NCBI GenBank assembly: GCA_018268675.1
Contig: JAFDWB010000079.1
Coordinates: forward strand, 1 to 64,000
Origin: Actinomycetota bacterium
GTDB taxonomy: Bacteria > Actinomycetota > Thermoleophilia > Solirubrobacterales > 70-9
Length of the DNA: 64,000 nt
Direction: 5' to 3'
Both the position numbers and the translations under genes were made by a program. Below, piece after piece: positions 26,732 through 35,109 of this stretch; positions within the stretch are counted from its first letter, which is position 1; each line of letters opens with the position of its first letter. The notes beneath the pieces are model-generated. The model was not told the origin of the DNA. It searched no databases and saw only the letters and a program-made list of their open reading frames with translations.

Positions 26732-27157
26732 ATGCGGGCGCTCGTCCAGCGGTGCAGTCAGGCGGCGGTGGACGTCGAGGGGACGCGGATGGCGCAGATC
26801 GGGGCGGGGATGGTGGTGTTGCTCGGGGTCGGCGTCGGGGACACCGAGGCGGAGTGCGACCGGCTGGCCGAGAAGGTGCTGGCGCTGCGGATCTTCGACG
26901 ACGCCGAGGGGCGGATGAACGAGCCGCTGGGCCCGGAGCGGGAGCTCCTCTGCGTGAGCCAGTTCACGCTCTACGGGGACACGCGGAAGGGGACGCGGCC
27001 GAGCTACGTGAAGGCGGCGCGGCCGAAGGATGCCGAGCCGCTCTACGACCGCTTCTGCGAGCGCACCGGGGCGAGGAAGGGCGTGTTCGGCGCCTGCATG
27101 GGGGTGGCGCTGATCAACGACGGGCCGGTCACGGTGATGGTGGAGGTGGAGCCTTGA
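26732..27157 (+). CDS. dtd: D-aminoacyl-tRNA deacylase
   Basis: A 141-residue proofreading enzyme that removes D-amino acids (and Gly from tRNA-Ala) from tRNA. The two signature motifs are SQFTLYGD at residues 76-83 and NDGPVT at 129-134, the latter carrying the Gly-cisPro of the active site. Length is normal. It overlaps the next gene by 4 bases (TTGA). Confidence 0.96.
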   Translation: MRALVQRCSQAAVDVEGTRMAQIGAGMVVLLGVGVGDTEAECDRLAEKVLALRIFDDAEGRMNEPLGPERELLCVSQFTLYGDTRKGTRPSYVKAARPKDAEPLYDRFCERTGARKGVFGACMGVALINDGPVTVMVEVEP

Positions 27158-27996
27158 GTGGAGCCGGCGCCGCGGCGCGCGCCGGGGAGGGAGCCGTCGA
27201 GGTGGGGTCGGGCCGGACGATCGCCTGGGACGCGGTCGGGGATGGCCCGCCGCTGCTCCTCGTGAACGGCTACGCGGCGACCGGGCGCGACTGGGACCCG
27301 ATGTTCCTCGGGCGGCTCGCCTCCCGCTTCCGGGTGATCTGCCCCGACAACGTCGGGCTCGGGCGCTCGACGCTCGCGGACGGCGAGGAGGTCGGCGGGG
27401 TGGAGGGGATGGCGGCGGACACGCTGGCGCTGCTTGACGGACTGGGGATCGAACGGGTTGCCGTCGCGGGCTGGTCGATGGGCGGCATGGTCGCCCAGGC
27501 GCTGGCGCGGCGGGCGCCGGAGCGGGTCGGCTCGCTCGGCCTGATGTCGACCCACACCGGCGGGCCCGACTCCGTCGCCGGCGCCCCCGGGGCCTTCCGG
27601 CGCCTGATCGACCACTCCGGCACGCCGCGCGAGCAGGCGACCCGCCTCATCTCGCTCCTCTTCCCGCCCGAGCGCGCGCCAGAAGCCGACGCGAGCCTCG
27701 GCGGGATCGTCGCCGCCGCCCGCGCCGTCCTCCCCGAGCCGGTCCTCTTCATGCAGGAGCGGGCGATCGTCGACTGGCATCGGCGCCCGACCTCGCTGTC
27801 GACGCTCGACCCGCCGGTCCCGACGGCGGTCGTCCACGGCGGCCTCGACACGCTCGTCCCGCCCGCCAACGCCGAGGTGCTCGCCCGCTTCCACCCGGGC
27901 GCCACCGTGACGATCCTCCCCGACTGCGCCCACGCGCCGATGGCCCAGGAGCCGGGCGCGGTGGCCGCGGCGATCACCGCCGCGGCGCGCGCCTAG
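27154..27996 (+). CDS. Alpha/beta hydrolase, serine type
   Basis: A 280-residue alpha/beta hydrolase with nucleophile Ser108 in GWSMGG, an oxyanion region LLVNGYAATGRDWDP, acid in GGLDTLVPP and catalytic His in PDCAHAPMAQEP near residue 264. It resembles the 3-oxoadipate enol-lactonase/pimeloyl carboxylesterase group, but the substrate is not predictable. TTG 27154 was chosen because it overlaps the dtd stop; GTG 27202 would be a later alternative. Confidence 0.85.
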   Translation: MSGAGAAARAGEGAVEVGSGRTIAWDAVGDGPPLLLVNGYAATGRDWDPMFLGRLASRFRVICPDNVGLGRSTLADGEEVGGVEGMAADTLALLDGLGIERVAVAGWSMGGMVAQALARRAPERVGSLGLMSTHTGGPDSVAGAPGAFRRLIDHSGTPREQATRLISLLFPPERAPEADASLGGIVAAARAVLPEPVLFMQERAIVDWHRRPTSLSTLDPPVPTAVVHGGLDTLVPPANAEVLARFHPGATVTILPDCAHAPMAQEPGAVAAAITAAARA

Positions 27997-28080
27997 CGTC
28001 GGTCCCGCGTACTTCGCGGCGCGTGCCGGCCGCCTCGCCCTGCGCCTGGCCGGGAAGCCCCGGCCTTCCGAGACGCCCCC

Positions 28081-28129
28081 GATGAGTTCGCAGTTACCCA
28101 CACATAGCGTGGACAACTGCGAACGCACC
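28081..28129. repeat. Palindromic element family B, copy 2
   Basis: 49 bases with arms GTTCGCAGTT (28086-28095) and AACTGCGAAC (28115-28124). It aligns along its length with copy 3 at 50263-50311 (shared words TGAGTTCGCA, AACTGCGAACGC). Confidence 0.8.
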
Positions 28130-28162
28130 CTGGACCCTCGGCGCACACCGTGCGCCCGCCAG

Positions 28163-28210
28163 GTTGATGGGCCGAAAACCCCTCCTATGGGCCAGTTTCG
28201 GCCGATCAAC
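28163..28210. repeat. Palindromic element family A, copy 3
   Basis: The left arm GTTGATGGGCCGAAAACC at 28163-28180 is the family consensus. The right arm (CAGTTTCGGCCGATCAAC, to 28210) is diverged, so the hairpin is imperfect. It is 48 bases, one shorter than copies 1 and 2. Confidence 0.75.
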
Positions 28211-28309
28211 GTTTGGGCTCGGTGGAAGGCGCGCCGGCCCTTGGCAGCTCTGACCGGAGCATGAGGGGATGGCCGCGCCGCGAGGCGCAAGCCGGCCCCG
28301 GCCTCGCCC

Positions 28310-28591
28310 TCAGCTCTGGCCCGGCGCGACCGTCCAGCCGGCCACCAGGATGAGGATCGCGACCCCCACGATCGCGATGCCCACGTGCTGGAGGATCCCG
28401 GCGATGCGCGGCAGCTCGGCGGGCGCGACCTCTTCGCCGCGCCGTTCGCGGACGTAGCGCTCGTCGCGGTGATCCTCCTCGAGCCGCCGCTTGATCAGCC
28501 CGCCCGCGGCCGCGCTGAGGATCCCGATCACCAGGACGATCGAGCCGATCAGGTAGAAGCCCTGCGAGGAATCGATGTTTTCCGGGATCAT
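28310..28591 (-). CDS. Small two-helix membrane protein
   Basis: A 93-residue protein with hydrophobic helices at about 12-34 and 64-86, separated by a charged segment (KRRLEEDHRDERYVRERRGEE, 39-59). No family is recognised. It lies immediately downstream of pdxH on the same strand, with a 46-base gap. Confidence 0.7.
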   Translation of the reverse strand: MIPENIDSSQGFYLIGSIVLVIGILSAAAGGLIKRRLEEDHRDERYVRERRGEEVAPAELPRIAGILQHVGIAIVGVAILILVAGWTVAPGQS

Positions 28592-28637
28592 CGCCCGGCG
28601 ACTCTAGAGCCTGGCCGTCGGCCGATCTCCGCCATCC

Positions 28638-29255
28638 CTACGGCGCCAGCCGCTCGAGCCGCCATCCGCCGTCCTCGCTCGAGTAGCGGAACCGGTCGTG
28701 AAGGCGCGCCGAGTGGCCCTGCCAGAACTCGATCGTCCGCGGCCGCAGGACGAAGCCGCCCCAGAAGTCTGGGCGCGGGATCTCCTCGGTGGCGGCGAAC
28801 CGCTCCTCGACCGCCGCCAGGCGACGGTCGAGCTCCGCCCGGTCGGCCAGCGGTCGGCTCTGCGGTGAGGCCCAGGCGCCGAGGCGGCTCGCCCGCGCGC
28901 GGGTGGCGAAGTAGGCGTCCGAATCGGCGGGGGACAGGCGGTCGATCGGCCCCCGCGCCCGCACCTGGCGGTCGTGCTCCCGCCAGTAGACGACGAGCGC
29001 GCCGCGCGGGTCGGCGGCGATCTGGCGCGCCTTGGCGCCGTCGTAATTGGTGAAGAAGCGGAAGCCCTCGGGCCCGTGGCCCTTCAGCAGCACCATGCGC
29101 GCGTCCGGCCCGTCGCCGTCGACCGTCGCCAGCGTCATCGCGTCGGCCAGCGGGATCTCCGCCGCCGCCGTCTCATACCAGCGGGCGAACTGCTCGAAAG
29201 GGTCGGGGTAGAGGTCGCTTCGATGGAGCGGCGGGAACGCGCGTCTTTCGGTCAC
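28638..29255 (-). CDS. pdxH: Pyridoxamine 5'-phosphate oxidase
   Basis: A 205-residue FMN enzyme that oxidises pyridoxamine/pyridoxine phosphate to PLP. Motifs: MVLLKGHGPEGFRFFTNY, RQVRARGPIDRLSPADSDAYF, the PLP-binding region RLGAWASPQS, and the C-terminal FWGG and RLHDRF. GTG 29253-29255 was chosen because the preceding 87 codons of open frame are non-homologous and run antisense to the next gene. Normal family length. Confidence 0.93.
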   Translation of the reverse strand: MTERRAFPPLHRSDLYPDPFEQFARWYETAAAEIPLADAMTLATVDGDGPDARMVLLKGHGPEGFRFFTNYDGAKARQIAADPRGALVVYWREHDRQVRARGPIDRLSPADSDAYFATRARASRLGAWASPQSRPLADRAELDRRLAAVEERFAATEEIPRPDFWGGFVLRPRTIEFWQGHSARLHDRFRYSSEDGGWRLERLAP

Positions 29256-29294
29256 CGGCCCCACTCTGACGGAATCGCCGGGTAGGTTGAGGGC

Positions 29295-29663
29295 ATGGTC
29301 GAGCGGATCGAGGAGATGCCTGCGGGCGCGATCGGGTTCAAGGTCCTCGGCGAGTTGACCGGCGACGATTACCGCGAGCAGATCGAGCCGGCGCTCGGCG
29401 ACGCCGTCGCGGCCGGGGACGTCCGCCTCCTGCTCGAGATCGATTCCGGCTTCGGGATGGACGCGGGAGCCGTGATCGAGGACGCCAAGACCGGCCTCAA
29501 GCTCGGCCTCGGCCACATGAGGGCGTGGAAGCGCACCGCAGTCGTCACCGACGTCGACTGGATCCGCAAGGCGATCAAGGCCTTCGGCTTCATGGCGCCC
29601 GGGGAGGTGCGGGTCTTCGAGCCGGGCGAGCTCGGTGCCGCCAAGGTCTGGGTCGCCGAGTAG
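29295..29663 (+). CDS. SpoIIAA-like (STAS/DUF3478) protein
   Basis: A 122-residue protein with the SpoIIAA-like fold signatures: MPAGAIGFKVLGELTGDDY at the N-terminus, LLLEIDSGFGMDAGAVIEDAK in the middle, and the C-terminal AFGFMAPGEVRVF. Members of this family bind lipids or regulate partners in stress settings, but no specific role is evident. It begins at ATG 29295, divergent from pdxH, with only 39 bases between the two starts. Confidence 0.85.
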   Translation: MVERIEEMPAGAIGFKVLGELTGDDYREQIEPALGDAVAAGDVRLLLEIDSGFGMDAGAVIEDAKTGLKLGLGHMRAWKRTAVVTDVDWIRKAIKAFGFMAPGEVRVFEPGELGAAKVWVAE

Positions 29664-29704
29664 GCCGGTACCCAGACTGGCTGCGTAGCCGGCACAATGG
29701 CGCG

Positions 29705-30883
29705 ATGCCCGGGGACAGGGACCACGACCTCGCGCTGTTCGGCGCCACCGGGTTCACCGGCGGGCTGACCGCGGACTACATCGCCGCCAACGCGCCTGCC
29801 GGGCTGCGCTGGGCGCTGGTCGGGCGGAACCGGGCGAAGCTCGACGCCGTCGCCGCGCGCCTTGCCGCCGCCAACCCTGAGGCGCCCGCGCCCCACCTGC
29901 TGGAGGCCGACGCCGCCGACGCCGCGGCGCTCGCCACCGTCGCCAAGTCGACCCGGGTCGTGATCTCGACCGTCGGCCCTTACGCCCTGTACGGCGCGCC
30001 GCTGGTCGCGGCGTGCGCCGCCGCGGGCACCGACTACGTCGACCTCACCGGCGAGCCGGAGTTCGTCGACCGGATGTGGCTCGAGCACCACGCGACCGCG
30101 GCGGAGACCGGCGCCCGACTCGTTCACTGTTGCGGTTTCGACTCGATTCCGCACGACCTGGGCGCCTATTTCACCGTCCAGCAGCTGCCCGAGGGCGTGC
30201 CGCTCACCGTCGACGGCTACGTCCGGACCAACGCCCGCTTCTCCGGCGGCACCTACCACTCGGCGGTCAACGGCTTCGCCCGGGGACGCCAGACGCTTGC
30301 CGCGGCGCGCCGCCGCCGGGCCGAGGAGCCCCGCCCGGTCGGTCGCGAGATCCACTCGGCTCCCGCACGGCTCCGTCACGACGACGCGCTGGGCGGCTGG
30401 ACCGTACCGCTGCCGACCATCGACGGCACCGTCGTCCGTCGCTCCGCCGCCGCGGTCGAGCGCTACGGCCCCGACTTCACCTACGGCCACCATCTCGTCG
30501 CCCGCCACCTGGCGACGATCGGCGGGATGGCCGCGGGGGTCGGCGCGATCGCCGTCCTCGCCCCCATCCCGCCGGTCCGCGACCTGCTCCTGAAGGCGAA
30601 GTCCCCCGGCGAGGGCCCGAGCGAGGCGACCCGCGCGGGCAGCTGGTTCAAAGTCCGCTTCGTCGGCGAAGGCGGCGGCAGGCGCGTCGTCACCGAGGTC
30701 TCCGGCGGCGACCCGGGCTACTCGGAGACCTCGAAGATGCTCGCCGAGTCGGCGCTCTGCCTGGCCTTCGACGAGCTCCCCGAGCGCGTCGGCCAACTCA
30801 CGACCGTTGCATCGATGGGTGACATGCTTCTCACAAGGCTGCAACGGGCCGGGATAGCGTTCCGGGTGTTGGAGGGCGCCTGA
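29705..30883 (+). CDS. Saccharopine dehydrogenase-like / trans-acting enoyl reductase
   Basis: A 392-residue NAD(P)-binding protein. The N-terminal Rossmann motif LFGATGFTGGLTADYI (residues 10-25) and VGPYALYGAPLVAACAAAGT near 97 match the saccharopine-dehydrogenase-like family. Its actinobacterial members include trans-acting enoyl reductases of phthiocerol/phenolphthiocerol synthesis; others are uncharacterised lipid-associated proteins. No polyketide synthase is nearby, so the role is open. ATG 29705 gives the proper Rossmann N-terminus. Confidence 0.82.
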   Translation: MPGDRDHDLALFGATGFTGGLTADYIAANAPAGLRWALVGRNRAKLDAVAARLAAANPEAPAPHLLEADAADAAALATVAKSTRVVISTVGPYALYGAPLVAACAAAGTDYVDLTGEPEFVDRMWLEHHATAAETGARLVHCCGFDSIPHDLGAYFTVQQLPEGVPLTVDGYVRTNARFSGGTYHSAVNGFARGRQTLAAARRRRAEEPRPVGREIHSAPARLRHDDALGGWTVPLPTIDGTVVRRSAAAVERYGPDFTYGHHLVARHLATIGGMAAGVGAIAVLAPIPPVRDLLLKAKSPGEGPSEATRAGSWFKVRFVGEGGGRRVVTEVSGGDPGYSETSKMLAESALCLAFDELPERVGQLTTVASMGDMLLTRLQRAGIAFRVLEGA

Positions 30884-30929
30884 GCGGCGCTCGCGACCCG
30901 CAGCGCCAGGCGAAAACGGAGGACAGACC

Positions 30930-32459
30930 TTGCCGCCAGAGACCCTCACCACCACCCCCGGCCCGGGGTCCGGCCCGGCCGAGCCGGAGCGCGTCGATGT
31001 CCTCATCGTCGGTGCCGGCATCTCCGGGATCGGCGCCGCCCACCACCTGCAGGAGCGCTGCCCGGGCAAGACCTACGCGATCCTCGAGGCGCGCGAGGCG
31101 ATCGGCGGCACCTGGGACCTCTTCCGCTACCCCGGCATCCGCTCCGACTCCGACATGCACACTCTTGGATACCGCTTCCGGCCGTGGACCGCGGCGAAGT
31201 CGATCGCCGACGGCGAGTCGATCCTCGAATACGTCCGCGACACCGCCCGCGAGGCGGGGATCGACCGCCACGTCCGTTTCGGTCACCGGGTGGCGCGCGC
31301 GTCCTGGTCGAGCGAGGAGGCCCGCTGGACGGTGACCGCGGAGCGCGCCGACGGCTCCGAGGCGCGCTTCAGCTGCGCCTTCCTGATGATGTGCAGCGGC
31401 TACTACCGCTATGACCAGGGGTACACCCCCGAGTTCGCCGGGATCGAGGACTTCGAGGGGCGCGTCATCCACCCCCAGCACTGGCCCGAGGAGCCAGAGT
31501 ACGCGGGCAGGCGCGTGGTGGTGATCGGCAGCGGCGCGACCGCGGTGACGCTGGTGCCGGCGATGGCCAAGGACGCCGCCCACGTGACGATGCTGCAGCG
31601 CTCACCGACCTACATCGTCTCGGTGCCGGGCGAAGACCCGATCGCGGAGGCGCTTCGCAAGGTTCTCCCGGCGCGCGCCGTCTACCCGATCGTGCGCTGG
31701 AAGAACGTTGCGATCCAGAGCCTGATCTACCGGCTGTCACGAACTCGCCCGCGTCTCGTGAAGAAGCTGATCCGCAAGGGCGTGGTGAACGCGCTCCCGG
31801 CCGGCTACGACGTCGACACCCACTTCAAGCCGCCGTACAACCCGTGGGACCAGCGCCTCTGCCTCGTCCCCGACTCCGACCTCTTCCGCGCGCTCTCCGA
31901 CGGCAGCGCCGACATCGTCACCGACCGCATCGACCGCTTCACCACGCGCGGGATCAGGCTGGAGTCGGGACGGGAGCTCGAGGCTGACGTGGTGGTCACC
32001 GCGACCGGTCTCAACCTGCTCTTCCTCGGCGGGACGAAGCTCGATATCGACGGGGTCGAACCGGAGCAGTCCCACCTGCTCACCTACAAGGGGATGATGC
32101 TGGGCGACGTGCCCAACCTCGCCTTCACGATCGGCTACACGAATGCCTCCTGGACGCTGAAGGCAGACCTCGTCGCCGAATACATGTGCCGGCTCCTCAA
32201 CCACATGGACGCCGAGGGGTACGACGTCTGCATGCCGCATCTGAGCGACCCGAGCGTGAGCGAGGAGCCGATCCTCGACTTCAGTTCCGGCTACGTCGTG
32301 CGCGCGGTGGCCGACCTGCCGAAGCAGGGCTCGAAGGAGCCGTGGAAGCTGCGCCAGAATTACGCGGTGGACCTGCGGGCGCTCCGCTGGGGCGCGCTCG
32401 AGGACGGCGCGATGACGTTCTCCCGCCGGGTGGCGGCACCGCGGAAGGTCGCCGCCTGA
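30930..32459 (+). CDS. Flavin-containing (Baeyer-Villiger type) monooxygenase
   Basis: A 509-residue class B flavoprotein. FAD fold GAGISGIG at residues 28-35, the fingerprint FEGRVIHPQHWP at 175-186 (FxGxxxHxxxW) and NADPH fold GSGATA at 200-205 identify a Baeyer-Villiger-type enzyme or close relative. Substrates are probably ketones or amines, not predictable. The TTG start at 30930 is supported by ACGGAGGA placed seven bases upstream. A glycosidase gene overlaps its stop. Confidence 0.93.
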   Translation: MPPETLTTTPGPGSGPAEPERVDVLIVGAGISGIGAAHHLQERCPGKTYAILEAREAIGGTWDLFRYPGIRSDSDMHTLGYRFRPWTAAKSIADGESILEYVRDTAREAGIDRHVRFGHRVARASWSSEEARWTVTAERADGSEARFSCAFLMMCSGYYRYDQGYTPEFAGIEDFEGRVIHPQHWPEEPEYAGRRVVVIGSGATAVTLVPAMAKDAAHVTMLQRSPTYIVSVPGEDPIAEALRKVLPARAVYPIVRWKNVAIQSLIYRLSRTRPRLVKKLIRKGVVNALPAGYDVDTHFKPPYNPWDQRLCLVPDSDLFRALSDGSADIVTDRIDRFTTRGIRLESGRELEADVVVTATGLNLLFLGGTKLDIDGVEPEQSHLLTYKGMMLGDVPNLAFTIGYTNASWTLKADLVAEYMCRLLNHMDAEGYDVCMPHLSDPSVSEEPILDFSSGYVVRAVADLPKQGSKEPWKLRQNYAVDLRALRWGALEDGAMTFSRRVAAPRKVAA

Positions 32460-33538
32460 ACGGTCGCCGGCCACGGCGCCCTTCGGCCGCCGCCTCGTCC
32501 CTGGCGCTGCTCCTCGTCATCGCGGCGCTCGCCGCCGCCGCGCCCGCGCTCGCCGCGCCGTGGATCGGTGTGCGCGGCAACCGTCTCGTCGACGGACGGG
32601 GGAAGACGGTGCGCCTGCTGGGCGTCAGTCGCTCGGGAACCGAGTATGCGTGCCAACAGGGGTTCGGGTTCTTCGACGGTCCGAGCGACGCCGCCTCGAT
32701 CGCGGCGATGAAGACGTGGGACATCAACGCGGTGCGCGTCCCCCTCAACGAGACCTGCTGGCTCGGGATCAACGGGATCGAGACGCGCTACGGCGGCACC
32801 GCCTACCGGAGCGCGATCCGCGCCTGGGTCACCCGGCTGGAGGAAGCGGGGCTCTACGTGATCCTCGACCTCCACTGGGCCGCGCCGGGGACGCAGCAGG
32901 CGACCGGGATCATCCCGATGCCCGACGCCGAACACACGCCGGAATTCTGGCGCTCCGTCGCTGCCGAATACAAGGAAGACCACGCGGTCCTCTTCGACCT
33001 CTACAACGAGCCGCACGACGTGGGGTGGGGGTGCTGGGAGCACGGCTGCGAGATCCATGACGAACGGGTCGGCGACTACCGGGCGGCGGGGATGGCGGAA
33101 CTGGTCGCCGCGGTGCGCTCGACCGGTGCCCGGCAGCCGGTGCTTCTCGGCGGCACCGAGTGGGCGCGCAACGACGCCGGCTGGCTCGCCCACCTGCCGC
33201 CGGACCCGGCGCACGCCGAGGTCGCCTCCAACCACACCTACAACTTCTCCCCCTGCTACCGCCGCTGCCGCGCCGCCCTCGCGCGGATCGCCCGGACCCA
33301 TCCGGTTGTCACCGGGGAGATGGGGGAGGGTGACTGCCGCGACGTCTACATCGGCCCTTACATGCGCTGGGCCGACCGCCACGGCATCTCCTATCTCGCC
33401 TGGGCCTGGGACACCCACGGCGGCTGGACCTGCCGCGCCGGCCCGTCCCTGATCAAGAGCTACGACGGCGAACCGACCGCCTTCGGCCGCGGCTTCCGCG
33501 ACCACCTGCGCGCCCTGGCCGCGGCCCGCTCCCAGTAG
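32456..33538 (+). CDS. Glycoside hydrolase family 5 (cellulase-like), exported; probable CTG start
   Basis: A 360-residue TIM-barrel glycosidase. The acid/base is Glu185 in LYNEPH and the nucleophile Glu288 in GEMGEGD. A signal peptide (SLALLLVIAALAAAAPALA-AP) follows a basic n-region. No ATG, GTG or TTG codon occurs in frame between the upstream stop and the mature domain. CTG 32456, whose last two bases begin the monooxygenase TGA stop, would give a proper signal peptide and the usual 4-base coupling. It probably cleaves beta-glucans or related polymers outside the cell. Confidence 0.85.
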   Translation: MNGRRPRRPSAAASSLALLLVIAALAAAAPALAAPWIGVRGNRLVDGRGKTVRLLGVSRSGTEYACQQGFGFFDGPSDAASIAAMKTWDINAVRVPLNETCWLGINGIETRYGGTAYRSAIRAWVTRLEEAGLYVILDLHWAAPGTQQATGIIPMPDAEHTPEFWRSVAAEYKEDHAVLFDLYNEPHDVGWGCWEHGCEIHDERVGDYRAAGMAELVAAVRSTGARQPVLLGGTEWARNDAGWLAHLPPDPAHAEVASNHTYNFSPCYRRCRAALARIARTHPVVTGEMGEGDCRDVYIGPYMRWADRHGISYLAWAWDTHGGWTCRAGPSLIKSYDGEPTAFGRGFRDHLRALAAARSQ

Positions 33539-33547
33539 GATGGTGCC

Positions 33548-33829
33548 GTGGACGACCAGCAAGTGCTTGCCCGGATCGACGAGCTCGTCAAGGAGGAGGA
33601 GGACCTGCTCCACCGTCACGAGGGCGAGGGGCTGAACGACGACGAGCACGCCCGTCTCGAAGAGGTGAAGCTCCAGCTCGACAAGACCTGGGACTACCTG
33701 CGCCAGCGCCGCTCCCTCCGCGAAGCCGGCGACGATCCCGACGACGCCAGCTACCGCGACGGCGGCACGGTCGAGGACTACGAGACCGTCACCCCCTGGG
33801 ACGACACCGAGGCCGACTCGCCGGAATGA
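33548..33829 (+). CDS. DUF2630 family protein
   Basis: A 93-residue acidic, helical protein. ILARIDELVKEEEDLLHRHE-type sequence near the N-terminus and KLQLDKTWDYLRQRRSLREAG near 46 match the actinobacterial DUF2630 family. Function unknown. GTG start, 9 bases after the glycosidase stop. Confidence 0.88.
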   Translation: MDDQQVLARIDELVKEEEDLLHRHEGEGLNDDEHARLEEVKLQLDKTWDYLRQRRSLREAGDDPDDASYRDGGTVEDYETVTPWDDTEADSPE

Positions 33830-33859
33830 CGTTCCGGGGACGCGACGCGCCCCCCAGCC

Positions 33860-34192
33860 TCACAGATTCCAGCCGAAGTACACCTCGGCGCTCACCTGTC
33901 GGTCCCCTTCGAACCCGAGCACCTCGGTGTTCCGGAACCGACTCCCGTCCTGCCGCGTCGCCTCGTAGGTGACCACGACCTCGTCGCCGTCCTCGATCAC
34001 CCTCACGAACTCGAACTCCACGATGCTGCCCGCCCCCGGCCAGCACCGCGCGAAGTACCCCTCCCGATCGAGCCCCTCCGCATCCGCCGGGCTCCGAAAC
34101 TCGAACCCCGCCCCGAGCAGCCCCTCCATCGCCTGCCGATCTCCCGCCGCAAACGCCCGATACCCCGCCTTCGCCAACTCGATCCTGTCCAT
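33860..34192 (-). CDS. SnoaL-like / NTF2-fold protein
   Basis: A 110-residue protein with the cone-shaped NTF2/SnoaL fold: AKAGYRAFAAGDRQAMEGLL (residues 6-25) opens the family, and EFEFVRVIEDGDEVVVTYEA lies near residue 60. The fold serves as isomerase, hydratase or ligand binder; the substrate is unknown. ATG 34190-34192 is preceded by GGAGGTGAC. A 19-codon open frame, 100 bases upstream, has a matching ribosome site, and a hairpin sits between the two. Confidence 0.8.
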   Translation of the reverse strand: MDRIELAKAGYRAFAAGDRQAMEGLLGAGFEFRSPADAEGLDREGYFARCWPGAGSIVEFEFVRVIEDGDEVVVTYEATRQDGSRFRNTEVLGFEGDRQVSAEVYFGWNL

Positions 34193-34253
34193 CGCCACCG
34201 TGTCACCTCCGATCTCGGCTCGCGCCACTTCTCCGGCCGTCGAGATAAGACAG

Positions 34254-34283
34254 CTTGCCGGCCCCACGCTCGAGACCGGCAAG
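34254..34283 (-). promoter_or_regulatory. Hairpin between the mini-ORF and the SnoaL-like gene
   Basis: CTTGCCGG (34254-34261) pairs with CCGGCAAG (34276-34283) around a 14-base loop. It lies in the transcribed region after the 19-codon frame and before the SnoaL-like gene. No U-tract follows. Confidence 0.45.
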
Positions 34284-34291
34284 CCGGGTGA

Positions 34292-34351
34292 TCACTGACC
34301 CTTGGTGATGGATCCTGCGGGCACCGCCACGGTCGTCTCGGACAGAGTCAT
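34292..34351 (-). CDS. 19-residue small open frame with a strong ribosome site
   Basis: The peptide is MTLSETTVAVPAGSITKGQ. Its ATG at 34349-34351 is preceded by GGGAGGTGACAC, nearly the same as the ribosome site of the SnoaL-like gene 100 bases downstream (GGAGGTGACAC). The frame is too short to test for homology by eye. It could be a regulatory leader peptide or a small effector. Confidence 0.45.
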   Translation of the reverse strand: MTLSETTVAVPAGSITKGQ

Positions 34352-34411
34352 TCTGTGTCACCTCCCTCCCCGGCATTGCGGAACGTCACATATCTGCCGG
34401 GCGGACCTTCT

Positions 34412-34426
34412 CGATCACTTTGATCG
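34412..34426. promoter_or_regulatory. Operator-like palindrome in a divergent regulator region
   Basis: CGATCA-CTT-TGATCG is a perfect 6-bp inverted repeat in the AT-rich region (34385-34524) between the SnoaL-like unit and the winged-helix regulator gene. It is a plausible binding site for that regulator; this rests on position only. Confidence 0.4.
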
Positions 34427-34524
34427 TTTGGAAAACTGCAATAAAATCATCCATAAAGTCGCTGCGTCGGTGGGAAAAAACGGTGTAGTCTGAACTCTTA
34501 AAGTAATCCGGCAACGGGGGGCCA

Positions 34525-35109
34525 ATGGCGACGACTACGAAGAGGCGTAAGCGGCTGGAAACGGCGCTGGGAGCGGCGGTTTCCCACCCGATCCGAAGCA
34601 AGTGCCTGGTGATCCTGGCCGAACGGGTGGCCAGCCCGGCGGAAATCAGCCGCGAGCTCGGCTCGGAGGTGACCACCATCGGCTACCACGTGACGGCGCT
34701 GGCCGAGGCCGGACTTATCGAAGAAGTCGGCAATCGGCCGGTGCGTGGTGCGCTCGAGCACTTCTACCGCGCCGTCCAGCTGCCGATCGTCACGGGCGAG
34801 CAGGAAGCCGACCTGAGCGAGGCCGAGCGCCGTGTCCACGCCGAAAGCGTCCTCTCGATCCACGCCGCGAACGCGGCACACGCGCTGGAGGTCGGGACCT
34901 TCCTCGATCGGGCCGACCATCACCTGACCAGGCACGCTCTCAACGTCGACGAGGCGGGCTGGTCAGAACTGGTGGAGGCCTATCTGGAGCTCTACGAGCG
35001 CGTCTACGCGATCAAGGAGGCCGCCGCGGGGCGCTTGGGCAGGAGCGGCAAGAAGCCGATCCGCGTCGTCAGCTTCCAAAGCTTGTTCGAGGTCCCCCCG
35101 GCGACCTGA
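34525..35109 (+). CDS. ArsR-like winged-helix transcriptional regulator
   Basis: A 194-residue regulator. The winged helix is at residues about 12-75: HPIRSKCLVILAER, then SPAEISRELGSEVTTIGYHV as helix-turn-helix, and LIEEVGNRPVRG as wing. The C-terminal half is helical and may bind a ligand or dimerise. It faces the SnoaL-like unit across an AT-rich promoter region. No metal-binding cysteines are visible. Confidence 0.85.
   Translation: MATTTKRRKRLETALGAAVSHPIRSKCLVILAERVASPAEISRELGSEVTTIGYHVTALAEAGLIEEVGNRPVRGALEHFYRAVQLPIVTGEQEADLSEAERRVHAESVLSIHAANAAHALEVGTFLDRADHHLTRHALNVDEAGWSELVEAYLELYERVYAIKEAAAGRLGRSGKKPIRVVSFQSLFEVPPAT

Larger units (their letters stand above)
27997..28309. other. 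Gene-free stretch with paired family B and A palindromes
   Basis: A 313-base gap between convergent genes. It carries family B copy 2 and family A copy 3, 33 bases apart, the mirror order of the 1.75-1.87 kb pair. Otherwise I see no gene or terminator. Confidence 0.65.
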
